Shown here: positions 1 to 7,728 of the stretch, piece after piece | How positions within the stretch are numbered: the first letter of the stretch is position 1 | How the letters are laid out: each line of letters begins with the position of its first letter | Virus record (IMG/VR): IMGVR_UViG_3300024329_000071 | Span: 1 to 20,653 of that record | Length of the DNA: 20,653 bases | Reading direction: 5' to 3' (one strand) | From: a virus | Notes under the pieces: generated by a model | Database searches by the model: none | Told to the model about the DNA's origin: nothing | What the model saw: the letters and a program-made list of their open reading frames with translations, nothing else | Position numbers and translations under genes: made by a program

Positions 1-655
1 CAGGGGCATAGCCGCCAGCCCAATCCACAGTTCCGGGCCATGTTAACGTAACAGCGGTACTGTGTTGAGTTATAAACAACGTAAAGCTAAACGCCGTGCC
101 AGAACTAGGGGGATTGGTAAACGCAAACGTGGTGTTTTGATCTAACGTCACACTAAAAGAAGTCCCTGTAGCTAGGTCGCAAGTCACAGTGGACGCCGCG
201 CTTTTAGCCACGTATGTTTCTTGGTACGTGGTAGGCTTTACTGCGCCTGTAATGGTTGCACCTGTGGCTGTTGTGGCGAGTTTAATTGCATTGTTGTGAT
301 ATAAAGAAACGGCACCATCAACTTCAAAAAAGCCCATAGTTTCGCCAGTGTATTTGCCTATAGTAACATTACTATTGCCACGTAAAATTAAAGCTCCTGT
401 ACCCGCATCATCTACATAAGAATCAGACCCATCGTGATAAATTTGTAAATCTGAGCCAGCACCCATCAATATTTTAGCACTGTCAGGAAACAGAATATCA
501 TCAGTGCCTGTAGGTACAGTAAATACCACAGCATCAGCATCGTTTTTAATTACAACGTCTGTGCTGCTACCATCGCCCTTGAGAACCAAGCCATCAGAAG
601 CTGTGGTTGTTGCAGAGGATGACGCGAATCCCGCAAGGTCTCTAGCTCTGGTCAT
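1..655 (-). CDS. Tail fibre-like structural protein, C-terminus cut off by window edge
   Basis: The frame is open from ATG at 655 to base 1, giving about 218 residues without a stop. The start follows GGAG with 6-base spacing and lies 4 bases after the stop of the gene before it. Near residues 75-95 it has an LQIYHDGSDSYV segment followed by GTGALILRG, a signature I associate with repeated beta-strand shafts of marine phage tail fibres. After it come short beta-rich Thr/Ala/Gly stretches (FFEVDGAVSLYHNNAIKLAT). It is the third fibre-like gene of the distal cluster. The receptor-binding end is not visible. Structural role is inferred from the motif and neighbours; the exact position in the virion is unknown. 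Confidence 0.75.
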   Translation of the reverse strand, partial: MTRARDLAGFASSSATTTASDGLVLKGDGSSTDVVIKNDADAVVFTVPTGTDDILFPDSAKILMGAGSDLQIYHDGSDSYVDDAGTGALILRGNSNVTIGKYTGETMGFFEVDGAVSLYHNNAIKLATTATGATITGAVKPTTYQETYVAKSAASTVTCDLATGTSFSVTLDQNTTFAFTNPPSSGTAFSFTLFITQHSTAVTLTWPGTVDWAGGYAP

Positions 656-658
656 ATC

Positions 659-916
659 TTACTCCGTTTCTTCTGCGCGGGGTCCAACCCATTTAGGGTT
701 TATCGACCATGTTGTACCGTCAAACATGTGCTTACCCCCTGCAACGTAGCCGCTAGGCTCTGTTACACCCGTGTGTAAAACGCAATTAGAACTGTTAAGA
801 TCGCCAATGTAGTATTCTACTGGATCGCCCACAGAAACGTTTACACTATTAATTGTCACAGGCTTGCTGTCTGCAAACATGTGGTAGGAAATATTATCTC
901 TGCATAAAGTTTTCAT
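659..916 (-). CDS. Small protein between fibre genes, function unknown
   Basis: An 85-residue protein whose ATG overlaps the stop codon of the 632-residue fibre gene by one base (TAATG), with GGAGG 10 bases upstream. The C-terminal part contains HMFDGTTWSINPKWVGP, a Trp-rich tail that recalls small proteins encoded next to tail fibres, but I do not recognise a family. It has no signal peptide, membrane segment or catalytic motif. Tight coupling to two fibre genes suggests a fibre accessory or assembly role, which is inference only. Confidence 0.7.
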   Translation of the reverse strand: MKTLCRDNISYHMFADSKPVTINSVNVSVGDPVEYYIGDLNSSNCVLHTGVTEPSGYVAGGKHMFDGTTWSINPKWVGPRAEETE

Positions 917-2814
917 TAAATTGAACCCTCCGATAAATAAATTTTAGTAGCCGATAAAGCTGTGCCAATCTTGTTTGAAGGCCCAACAGAAATTGTTGAA
1001 CTTGTCGGAGACAGTCCGTATGGAAACCCCGCAACTAGGCTTGATTGACTCTCGTTTATACCACCAACTACCGTAACCTTTCCAGTAGCACCGTTAGAGA
1101 TACTTTCTTTCGCAAGCCCGACATAGACGGGGGCGCTTGGATTGGTTATAGCAAATGATCCACCGCTATATGTCTTTAGAACAAGCATCCTATCTATGTC
1201 ATCTGCGTACCGTACTGGCCCAACTACAGAGTTTGAAGATAGAGAAATTTTATCACCAACATCAACGGATGTGCCGTTTACCTTAACTTTTTGCAGCCAA
1301 TAACCCGGATCACCTGATGAGACATAATAAGAAATTAATACAGTGTTGGTACTACTATCAAACGCTGCGTACATAAGACTAGCATCAGCAGCAGCATCAT
1401 TAATAACAACGGGTGTGCCAAAACTTATGCTTGTGCCGCTTACTGTACCCACTATTACAGAAGGCTTATTAGTAATAGAGTTGGTTGTTGCTAGAACAAC
1501 TTTATTGCTGTTCGTATCAAAGCAAGGGTAATATTGCTCATTTGCTGTTCTAAATGTGCTTGAAGATAGTGTAACTCTTGAACCAAAACTTATAGACGTT
1601 CCGCTTATTGTTCCAACTTTAGCATAACTAGCTTGGTTAGGTTCTTGATAAAAGATAACAACCTTATTAGCATTGCTATCATAAACAGCACCGTGACGGT
1701 GCGCGGTATCAAAACCTCCCGAAGAATCAAGAAGAACGGGACTACCAAAACTAATAGACGTTCCGCTTGTTGTCAGTACGTATACATGACTTTGATAATT
1801 GCCACTTTGGTATTGCCTAGCCACAGCTACCGACTTATTAGACCCCGCATTTATAAAAGCAGGATTAGTTATATCGCCATTGTTTTGATAGGTTCCAGTT
1901 GCTTCCGACCCAAAGGTCATTGACGTGCCGCTTACAATTCCCGAAACAGCGAAAAGCTGTTGTGTATTACTTCTTGCTGCAACAAATAAAATATTTGTTC
2001 TACCGGTGGCAGGGTCAAAAGCTGGATACGCGCTATCTGTGTTTGCAGACCTTGACACTACAGGCGTTCCAAATGTTGCGGTTAAATCTGCCGCTGGGTC
2101 TGCAATTTCTACATAAGACGAATACCCGCTAGGTGGCCCCTGCGTACAAATTACTAATTTATTTGCGTTAGTGTCATAATCCATCCTAGGCTTGGTACTT
2201 GTATTTGATGAGCCACCACTTAATAAACTACTTTGATTTGCTGACCTTGCGCTAATGGTTCCGTTAGGGTTAATACCGACAGGTTGACCCGCCGTAATCG
2301 CGCCTGTTGCCGTAAACTCTTGCTCACCGCCGCCTGATGCCGCTACCCAACTAATGTCATCCGCACCCGCGGTCAGTACTGTACCCGTTGCGCCTTTGCT
2401 TAGTCTTGCTGTAGCTGCGCTGCTGTTACCATAAATGATAGAACCGCGAGGCACTGCATCTAAAGTGTTTAACTCAGCCGCCGTGCTGGTAACTCCAAGA
2501 TTAGTCAAAGCCGTTGCTGCGCTTGCTACGTCTGACAGATTGTTTACAGCGGCTAACCCGCCGCTAGTTACAAAAGACGTAAATGCTACAATCTCAACAA
2601 CGTCATTAACCACCGCAGCACTAGCCAGAACAACGTCAGAGCCGTTGGTCGCGGTGTAATCCGCAGCGGCTAGTTTTACACCGTTCATATATACATCGAC
2701 AAAACCTACGCTGTACCCGCTTGTAGCAAAGCTAGTCTGCCCTGCCGTAGCAGTAAAAGCCTGACGCTTCTGCGTGGCCTGTGGTACTGGCTGTGTGCCT
2801 ATGTATCCTGACAT
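916..2814 (-). CDS. Tail fibre with beta-propeller-like repeats
   Basis: 632 residues, probably a host-recognition fibre. ATG follows AGGAG with 6-base spacing. Residues 1-80 start MSGYIGTQP and form a beta-rich domain (FVDVYMNGVKLAAADYT) typical of phage fibre N-termini. Residues 85-160 are a low-complexity linker. Residues 210-560 carry about seven units of 52-58 residues; most have a Y/F-D-x(3)-N-K/T-VVI start and the later ones an SGTSISFGSPV end (units begin near 212, 265, 319, 377, 431, 484 and 536). This period fits blades of a beta-propeller. Segments flanking the repeats (TATGAITAGQPVGINPNGT near 168 and a C-terminal part ending KIGTALSATKIYLS) look like two halves of one tip domain familiar from other phage fibres. 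Fold and receptor are inferred. Confidence 0.85.
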   Translation of the reverse strand: MSGYIGTQPVPQATQKRQAFTATAGQTSFATSGYSVGFVDVYMNGVKLAAADYTATNGSDVVLASAAVVNDVVEIVAFTSFVTSGGLAAVNNLSDVASAATALTNLGVTSTAAELNTLDAVPRGSIIYGNSSAATARLSKGATGTVLTAGADDISWVAASGGGEQEFTATGAITAGQPVGINPNGTISARSANQSSLLSGGSSNTSTKPRMDYDTNANKLVICTQGPPSGYSSYVEIADPAADLTATFGTPVVSRSANTDSAYPAFDPATGRTNILFVAARSNTQQLFAVSGIVSGTSMTFGSEATGTYQNNGDITNPAFINAGSNKSVAVARQYQSGNYQSHVYVLTTSGTSISFGSPVLLDSSGGFDTAHRHGAVYDSNANKVVIFYQEPNQASYAKVGTISGTSISFGSRVTLSSSTFRTANEQYYPCFDTNSNKVVLATTNSITNKPSVIVGTVSGTSISFGTPVVINDAAADASLMYAAFDSSTNTVLISYYVSSGDPGYWLQKVKVNGTSVDVGDKISLSSNSVVGPVRYADDIDRMLVLKTYSGGSFAITNPSAPVYVGLAKESISNGATGKVTVVGGINESQSSLVAGFPYGLSPTSSTISVGPSNKIGTALSATKIYLSEGSI

Positions 2815-2823
2815 ATTTTACTC

Positions 2824-3099
2824 CTAAACAGGCTTTGGGGGCCAAGTTATGTTCGTGGGAAACCCAGCTTGTGCAGGTACGTCACGCAGTGCTTGTCTGT
2901 ACGTGCGCCAATCATCAGGTATATAGTCAGGCCAAACCTTGCTGTCAGATTCTATTAGTAGTTCGTCACGCTGCGCCCGTACTTGAGTTGCGCTTGCAGC
3001 CACTGGGTCAGATTGAAAGTTAGGCCAGTTTGACATGTCTTCTGCATCATCAAACACTGCGCCATCGCCTGTCGTTTTGTTGTACCAAACCTTAGACAT
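2824..3099 (-). CDS. Tail fibre assembly chaperone-like protein
   Basis: 91 residues. The second half reads RAQRDELLIESD, then WRTYRQALRDVP and FPTNITWPPKP at the C-terminus. This order of blocks (R-x-x-RD-x-LL, YRQALRD, W-P-x-K-P) is the signature of the phage tail assembly chaperone family (Phage_tail_APC type). The start ATG overlaps the end of the 372-residue fibre gene by 8 bases and follows GAGGG with 6-base spacing. Its position between two fibre genes fits a chaperone that helps trimerise or attach fibres. Family assignment rests on recognised motifs, not on a search. Confidence 0.8.
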   Translation of the reverse strand: MSKVWYNKTTGDGAVFDDAEDMSNWPNFQSDPVAASATQVRAQRDELLIESDSKVWPDYIPDDWRTYRQALRDVPAQAGFPTNITWPPKPV

Positions 3100-4210
3100 G
3101 ATAAACCCTCACATTTCCTGCTGCACCTGTGCCACCAGCATTGCTGGAGTTTGTTGACCCACCACCGCCACCTCCCGGCGCAGACCCGTCTGTTCCTGTT
3201 GATGCCACTGCACCACCTGCCCCAGAAAACTCACTGGTTCCCGGAGAAGAAACAAGAGCGCCGCTGCCTCTATATGCACCTCCATTACCTCCCCCAAACA
3301 AACTATGCTCAACACTACGATTACTTCCTTGGTAGGTTTTTCCAGCGGCATAGTATACATTAACAACCCCACTTGGCAAAACAGAGGAGCTACTAAAAAT
3401 ACTCCCCGACTGGGTTTGTGAAACTAACGTAAAATCATCACCAGCGGTATCAATAACGTCTATAGAACCCGAAGTTATTTCAAACACTCTATCTGGTGTA
3501 GTGTTTGAAGTACCTGCAGTTGAAAATACTAAACTTCCATTTGCTGGTGTAAGGGTAAATGTTGAAGCATTTGGAGTGGTGCCGTGATATTGGTTAGTGC
3601 CGCCAGCATTCCCGGCTTTAGCGGCCCCAACAGCATACGCTCCACCATTAAAGAAACTGGCTTTCCCGTAGAGAAGTGTTGCAGCCCCTCCATCCCCCCC
3701 ATTACTATCGGCGCTATCTTTGCTGCCGCCCCCGCCACCAGAGCCTAGCAAATAAATCCAAACATAAGCATCGTCAGCCAAAGACCCTTTGCTCCATGTA
3801 CCTGACGAAGTGTAAGTGTTTGTTGGCGATGACCAATCTGTCGGAAACACAACTGCCGATGCACCAGTTGCAGCCCACGCAATGTCCGTACCGTCTGAAG
3901 TTAAAACCGTAGCCGCGCCACCAGCAGCCAGAGGTGCAGACACGCCAGAACTATTGCCAACATCAATAGAACCTCGCGTTAGGGCGCGTGTAACGGTGCC
4001 TGTAGCAGTTACAGAACCTCCAACAGTGGTATCTCCCGTAGCAGTAAGGTTGCGGATCGCGGTAACGTCTTTGTTTGCATCCGCTGTAAGAACCTTGTTG
4101 GCCTCTGTGGTGCCGTTGGCTGACACCTTATCGTTCAGGTTTAATTCCTCAATAGACGCATCAATACCCGAAATAATTCCAGAGCTTTTGCTGCCAATAT
4201 ATCCAGCCAT
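3092..4210 (-). CDS. Glycine-rich tail fibre protein
   Basis: 372 residues beginning MAGYIGSKSSG, the same M-A/S-GYIG opening as the downstream 632-residue fibre. Residues around 83-118 (RGSIDVGNSSGVSAPL to DGTDIAWAATG) also match a linker module of that protein. The middle is a beta-rich domain (FPTDWSSPTNTYTSSGTWSKG). Gly-rich runs near residue 155 and across the last 70 residues (FGGGNGGAYRGSG, PGGGGGGSTN) recall poly-glycine adhesin tips in which glycine helices pack side by side. The gene overlaps the preceding stop by one base (TAATG). Probably a receptor-binding fibre; the receptor is unknown. Confidence 0.82.
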   Translation of the reverse strand: MAGYIGSKSSGIISGIDASIEELNLNDKVSANGTTEANKVLTADANKDVTAIRNLTATGDTTVGGSVTATGTVTRALTRGSIDVGNSSGVSAPLAAGGAATVLTSDGTDIAWAATGASAVVFPTDWSSPTNTYTSSGTWSKGSLADDAYVWIYLLGSGGGGGSKDSADSNGGDGGAATLLYGKASFFNGGAYAVGAAKAGNAGGTNQYHGTTPNASTFTLTPANGSLVFSTAGTSNTTPDRVFEITSGSIDVIDTAGDDFTLVSQTQSGSIFSSSSVLPSGVVNVYYAAGKTYQGSNRSVEHSLFGGGNGGAYRGSGALVSSPGTSEFSGAGGAVASTGTDGSAPGGGGGGSTNSSNAGGTGAAGNVRVYHV

Positions 4211-4530
4211 TAGGTAATCTCCAACACCGACAATACAGTATCTACGCTACTAGCCGTGTCTGACACTACTTTAACAACATCAGCGGCTTCTAAAACAACT
4301 TTTCCGTCTAGGACAGACAACGCCCCCTGCGCGGGTATCGGTGCATTCTTTACAATGTAATAGTCTGTACCGCTTCTAGTAATGTAGGCACTGACCTTGA
4401 TTTGAGTTGTAAGAATGTTGGCAAGGTTTATCCCTACCGCGACTGTCTGTGTGCTTGACGCTACTGTACGAACGGTAGCGGGTGATGTTCCCGTTGCACT
4501 CGCCAAATAACTCTTAAATGTATTAGCCAT
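4210..4530 (-). CDS. Small beta-rich virion protein
   Basis: 106 residues. MANTFKSYLASATGTSPATVRTV at the start and the C-terminal pattern VLEAADVVKVVSDTASSVD then VLSVLEIT match a family I recall from marine phage structural regions, where a small all-beta protein precedes the fibre genes. It has no signal peptide, membrane span or enzyme motif. ATG follows AGGA with 6-base spacing. A structural role (decoration or fibre attachment) is inferred from context; function is not established. Confidence 0.75.
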   Translation of the reverse strand: MANTFKSYLASATGTSPATVRTVASSTQTVAVGINLANILTTQIKVSAYITRSGTDYYIVKNAPIPAQGALSVLDGKVVLEAADVVKVVSDTASSVDTVLSVLEIT

Positions 4531-4533
4531 CGT

Positions 4534-4875
4534 TTATCCTAACGCTATGCTTAGTGCCAAAACATCATTAATAGATGCCCCTACATCTGAAGCTGTCGCA
4601 CTAATAAACACCTCCGCAGAACCCCCTAGAGTAATGGCGTTGCCACTATTACTACTTTCTGAAGGGGTTCTGGAAAGAGTTGTGCCAGACGAGGTGTATG
4701 TACCAGAACCAATTTCAAAGTTGGTTCCTTCTTCTATCACATAACGCACCGTATCCCCGTTGGAGACCCCCGCATTTGCGAAGCTTTGGAATCCCGCTAC
4801 AGCAGAACCCAAACTGATGGTCCCCGTTCCCGTAGTGGACGTAGACATCTTTGCCCTGTTTACAAGCACCACCAT
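4534..4875 (-). CDS. Small beta-rich virion protein, marine phage family
   Basis: 113 residues containing TSTTGTGTISLGSAVAGFQSF, then YVIEEGTNFEIGSGTYTSSG, TLSRTP and SSNSGNAITL. This order is characteristic of a structural protein family common in marine myo- and podoviruses. The first ATG is kept because the N-terminal VVLVNRAKM block is part of the family pattern; an internal ATG at codon 10 has a poorer Shine-Dalgarno. GGAG lies 9 bases upstream. Role unknown, probably tail or fibre connector; the assignment is from memory of the pattern. Confidence 0.75.
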   Translation of the reverse strand: MVVLVNRAKMSTSTTGTGTISLGSAVAGFQSFANAGVSNGDTVRYVIEEGTNFEIGSGTYTSSGTTLSRTPSESSNSGNAITLGGSAEVFISATASDVGASINDVLALSIALG

Positions 4876-4900
4876 GTTTTATGCTCCGAAAGTAACTCGT

Positions 4901-5335
4901 TTAAGCTATCCTAATAATCGCGTTGCTTGCGTCAGGCGTAGGGAAAACAATCGTAAAGTCACCAGAACTAGCAGATTTATCGCCACCAAAATCCAAGACA
5001 CACACTGACGGGTCACTTGTTGCAGCCTCGTTATAAATCAACGCCCCTCTTACACCAGAGATTGTCACGTTAGAAAACACCTCATCCGCAAAGTCTGTTA
5101 AGGCTGTAGTGCTGCTAGTGGTTGGCGTTACACTGGTTAAAAACTGGCCTTTTGCCGTATAATTAGTGCCGCTAATTTCGTTACTGCTAGTGTATGCTGT
5201 GGTCGCAGCCGTAAAACTTGCGCTGTTATCATATAGCGCCAGCTTAAAAACATCACTCGCTGCGGTAAAGTTGTGCTTTGCTTCCATAAGTTCTTTTTTG
5301 AACGAAGTGCAAAGAAAGTTTCCAGAAAAAGCCAT
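4901..5335 (-). CDS. Putative structural protein
   Basis: 144 residues beginning MAFSGNFLCTSFKKELMEAKHNF, then FKLALYDNSASFTAATTAYTSSNEI and, near the end, FGGDKSASSGDFTIVFPTPDASNAIIRIA. This arrangement recurs in marine phage structural operons, and the protein appears all-beta. The start is 2 bases after the stop of the previous gene, with AAGGA upstream. No enzyme motif. Role in the tail or fibre base is inferred only from position. Confidence 0.75.
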   Translation of the reverse strand: MAFSGNFLCTSFKKELMEAKHNFTAASDVFKLALYDNSASFTAATTAYTSSNEISGTNYTAKGQFLTSVTPTTSSTTALTDFADEVFSNVTISGVRGALIYNEAATSDPSVCVLDFGGDKSASSGDFTIVFPTPDASNAIIRIA

Positions 5336-5336
5336 A

Positions 5337-5633
5337 TCAAAGTTTCCTTATATGTTCAGCCAGTTCAGGGTGACCAGCCTGTTTAATTGCATTATATACA
5401 GTAGTACGGTCCCCTTGAATAGCCTGTTTCATATATAGCACCAAGAGCTTCTCTATGCTGCTTTTATATTCTATCACCTGTTCTCGTAAAACAGGATGCG
5501 CAGTTTCAGAAACCACAACCATTTTGTTTATGCAACGGTTAGCCACTTCTTCAGGGCTAGACCCCCTGTTATTTGTTGTATGAACCTCCACTTTGAAGTC
5601 ACTTCCCATAGACGCCTGTACGGACATATTCAT
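5337..5633 (-). CDS. Conserved small helical protein, function unknown
   Basis: 98 residues with VEVHTTNNRGSSPEEVANRC near the N-terminus, then a helical region (VLREQVIEYKSSIEKLLVLYMKQA) and a C-terminal ERxT-like segment GDRTTVYNAIKQAGHPELAEHIRKL. I recall similar proteins in marine phage structural clusters without a known function. Start and preceding stop overlap as ATGA; GAGG/GGAG lies upstream. A second ATG two codons on is possible. No membrane segment. Could be a minor virion protein or assembly factor. Confidence 0.72.
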   Translation of the reverse strand: MNMSVQASMGSDFKVEVHTTNNRGSSPEEVANRCINKMVVVSETAHPVLREQVIEYKSSIEKLLVLYMKQAIQGDRTTVYNAIKQAGHPELAEHIRKL

Positions 5634-6277
5634 TGTTTCTCCCTCACAACTTGACCAACGCGGTAGTTTTGTGTTGTTTCTTTAGCTTCACCCAATAGTT
5701 TCAGTCCAACCAAAGATTCTTGGAACCGCTTGTCGTACATCGCCATAACATCCTGCTCACCCTTCATAAAAATATACGCCTCTACTAAAGAACCGTACAA
5801 AAGAGTTAACTCTGCGTTTTCACTCAACCATGTTGTTCCGCTATCCGACCCTGCGGTAATACTTGCAGGTCGATACAAATAATGAAGCTCCGTGGCAAAA
5901 GAAGCGTTTGGAGTCGGCGCTAAAATAAAATTATTTACATCAAACGAGGCATAATACTTCGGCAAACCCGTGACCGTTGAGTCGGGGTTGTACGTCTGTA
6001 TAAAACTAACGTCCTTAAACTCTACAAACACCTCTTCCGAGCTAGTGGTGTAGCTTAACGAGTAAGGCGCTAAAAAATCGTCCGGCACCCTAAGATACTT
6101 GTTGCCTTGCGACATAGTTCCCGAAGCGTTTCTTCTAAACAGGTTTAGTTGAACAGATTTTAAAATGCGTTCTTCTGCAGACCGTATAAAAAGGGGCAGA
6201 TTATTTACAAACGAAGTCTCCGTATTCTCCGTATAATCTTGGAGGGCTTGCTTTAATGTTGCGTATGTATAGCTCAT
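5630..6277 (-). CDS. Head-to-tail adaptor-like protein, second copy
   Basis: 215 residues. The N-terminus MSYTYATLKQALQDYTENTETSF is followed by FIRSAEERILKSVQ, a beta middle part (YLRVPDDFLAPYSLSY) and a C-terminal helical part (LLYGSLVEAYIFMKGEQDVMAMYDKRFQESL). This matches phage adaptor proteins of the SU10/phiEco32 type, which form the ring under the portal in short-tailed phages. The overall order resembles the 222-residue gene two positions upstream in the operon. ATG follows AGGTGA. Adaptor assignment is by pattern; connector versus tail-tube function is not settled. Confidence 0.75.
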   Translation of the reverse strand: MSYTYATLKQALQDYTENTETSFVNNLPLFIRSAEERILKSVQLNLFRRNASGTMSQGNKYLRVPDDFLAPYSLSYTTSSEEVFVEFKDVSFIQTYNPDSTVTGLPKYYASFDVNNFILAPTPNASFATELHYLYRPASITAGSDSGTTWLSENAELTLLYGSLVEAYIFMKGEQDVMAMYDKRFQESLVGLKLLGEAKETTQNYRVGQVVREKQ

Positions 6278-6285
6278 TCAATCAC

Positions 6286-7059
6286 CTATGGTGTGTTCGC
6301 CGTTCCGCCCATACCACTATGGTTGGTGCAGTAGTAATAGAGGGTTGGGGCAGAATTTGCGACAGTTATTTGAACATACGCACCAGCCTGACCCGCCGTT
6401 CCCGACGTGGTTACGCCCGTAGTGTACTCAGAGCCGCCCGCGTGTGTACCGTTTGCAGTGGTGCTGAACCGTAATGGATGGCTACTATTGGACGAGGCCG
6501 ATTGGTCAAGCCTAAACGTGCTGCCCTCTGCTAAACTAATCGTCGGGCTAACAACCCCGTCTATGTAGAACTTATTGCCCGTTCCATAAGGATTAGTGCC
6601 ACTAGCCACTGTAACAATATAGACGTTGCTGGTAACAGTAACAGAGCCTGATGCTGCTGTGCCTGATACCCCCGTAACCGACACATCTACGGATGTTCCG
6701 CCCGACGTGTTTACCGTAACAGAGCCTACGCCCGACGTTAAAGAGGGTAAGGACGCAATAGAAGAGGGCATTTCCGTCACACCACTGGTTGTCCAAACGC
6801 CGTTACCCTCGTAGACGATACCGTTAGTAGTTATTACTTGAAATGCCGCGGTACGATCTAGCGTTTGTGGCCTAGCGTCTTTTAAGGCTTGTGGATCAGA
6901 AACCGTTCTAAACGGTCCTAGCTGCGGCTGTTTGGGCTCAAACTCGTCCTTACCAACCAACAGGCCATTCCACTCCCGCCGCATGTCTTTATATCTGTAC
7001 CGAAAACCGGAACGATCTGATATCGCAAGGGCGTTTTTACCGCTGGCAAACTTACCCAT
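6286..7059 (-). CDS. Virion protein with C-terminal cupredoxin-like domain
   Basis: 257 residues. Residues 1-60 carry a conserved block (ISDRSGFRYRYKDMRREWNG, then QPQLGPF and DPQAL) seen in marine phage structural proteins. Residues 110-150 are Thr/Ser/Val repeats. The C-terminal 95 residues look like a cupredoxin fold, with potential copper ligands His194 (SSHPLRFS), Cys244, His247 and Met250 in YYYCTNHSGMGG. The spacing C-x2-H-x2-M is compact compared with plastocyanin (C-x2-H-x4-M). The start overlaps the previous stop by one base. It lies between two adaptor-like genes, so it is probably part of the neck or tail. Metal binding is a prediction. Confidence 0.8.
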   Translation of the reverse strand: MGKFASGKNALAISDRSGFRYRYKDMRREWNGLLVGKDEFEPKQPQLGPFRTVSDPQALKDARPQTLDRTAAFQVITTNGIVYEGNGVWTTSGVTEMPSSIASLPSLTSGVGSVTVNTSGGTSVDVSVTGVSGTAASGSVTVTSNVYIVTVASGTNPYGTGNKFYIDGVVSPTISLAEGSTFRLDQSASSNSSHPLRFSTTANGTHAGGSEYTTGVTTSGTAGQAGAYVQITVANSAPTLYYYCTNHSGMGGTANTP

Positions 7060-7727
7060 CAGCCTGTCCTAAAGTACTGGTATTGAGGTACTACGTTAAA
7101 CGAAGCCCTGTCACGATCCTCGGTCATGGCACGTTCAAACTCTTCTTCATACACCGCCTTTAATAACTGAACGCGTTGCGGGGCCCGCTTTATAGCAATG
7201 TAATACGCTAATCCTGCAGCTAGACAGGGATAAAATCGAAAGGGCATGTCTAACGTGTTTATAGCTGTATCCGCATCATTCATACGAGTAAGCGCGTTGT
7301 AATACACAACATCCGTACTGTTTTCTGGCGCAGGCCATATTTTTAAACTAGGCGTGATTTGACGATCCAAGAAAAACTGGTTGGGTCTGCCTTGAGAAGA
7401 CTTATCGGGAACCGTTTGGTATTCCTCTCGGCTTAAACGAAGCAGCGCGTAATCCGTGCCGTCCCTGCGGATAACCGCAGACAAAATATCAATAACGTCC
7501 GGTAATAACGAATACTCTCCGGTGCCTTGTGTCATGGTCACGGTGCGTTGCGCTATTGTCCATTGATTTAAACCTCTGTTGGCCCACTCTGCCAACATTA
7601 AATTTAACGACCGTTTTGCCGTTTTAAAATCATAGCCTGTTCGAACCTCCAAACCGCAACGCTCAAAGGCTTCTTCGACGTACTCAGCTACATCTAGCTC
7701 AAAATCCACGCTGTTAGAAACTGCCAT
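7059..7727 (-). CDS. Head-to-tail adaptor-like protein, first copy
   Basis: 222 residues. Residues 1-60 (DVAEYVEEAFERCGLEVRTG, then RSLNLMLAEWANRGLNQWTI) and the middle (GEYSLLPDVIDILSAVIR, SLKIWPAPE) follow the pattern of phage head-tail connector proteins of short-tailed phages, comparable to P22 gp4 or T7 gp11-type adaptors. The C-terminus is helical (VYEEEFERAMTEDRDRASF). GAGG lies 6 bases before the ATG, and the previous stop is adjacent. It would dock on the portal ring. Similar in layout to the 215-residue protein downstream, but sequence identity by eye is low. Confidence 0.78.
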   Translation of the reverse strand: MAVSNSVDFELDVAEYVEEAFERCGLEVRTGYDFKTAKRSLNLMLAEWANRGLNQWTIAQRTVTMTQGTGEYSLLPDVIDILSAVIRRDGTDYALLRLSREEYQTVPDKSSQGRPNQFFLDRQITPSLKIWPAPENSTDVVYYNALTRMNDADTAINTLDMPFRFYPCLAAGLAYYIAIKRAPQRVQLLKAVYEEEFERAMTEDRDRASFNVVPQYQYFRTG

Positions 7728-7728
7728 G

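Noticed and set aside
3816-4217. Plus-strand open frame of 133 codons
   Set aside because: It lies antisense to the 372-residue fibre gene, has Ala/Val/Pro-rich content typical of the complement of Thr/Gly-rich coding DNA, and has no supporting context.
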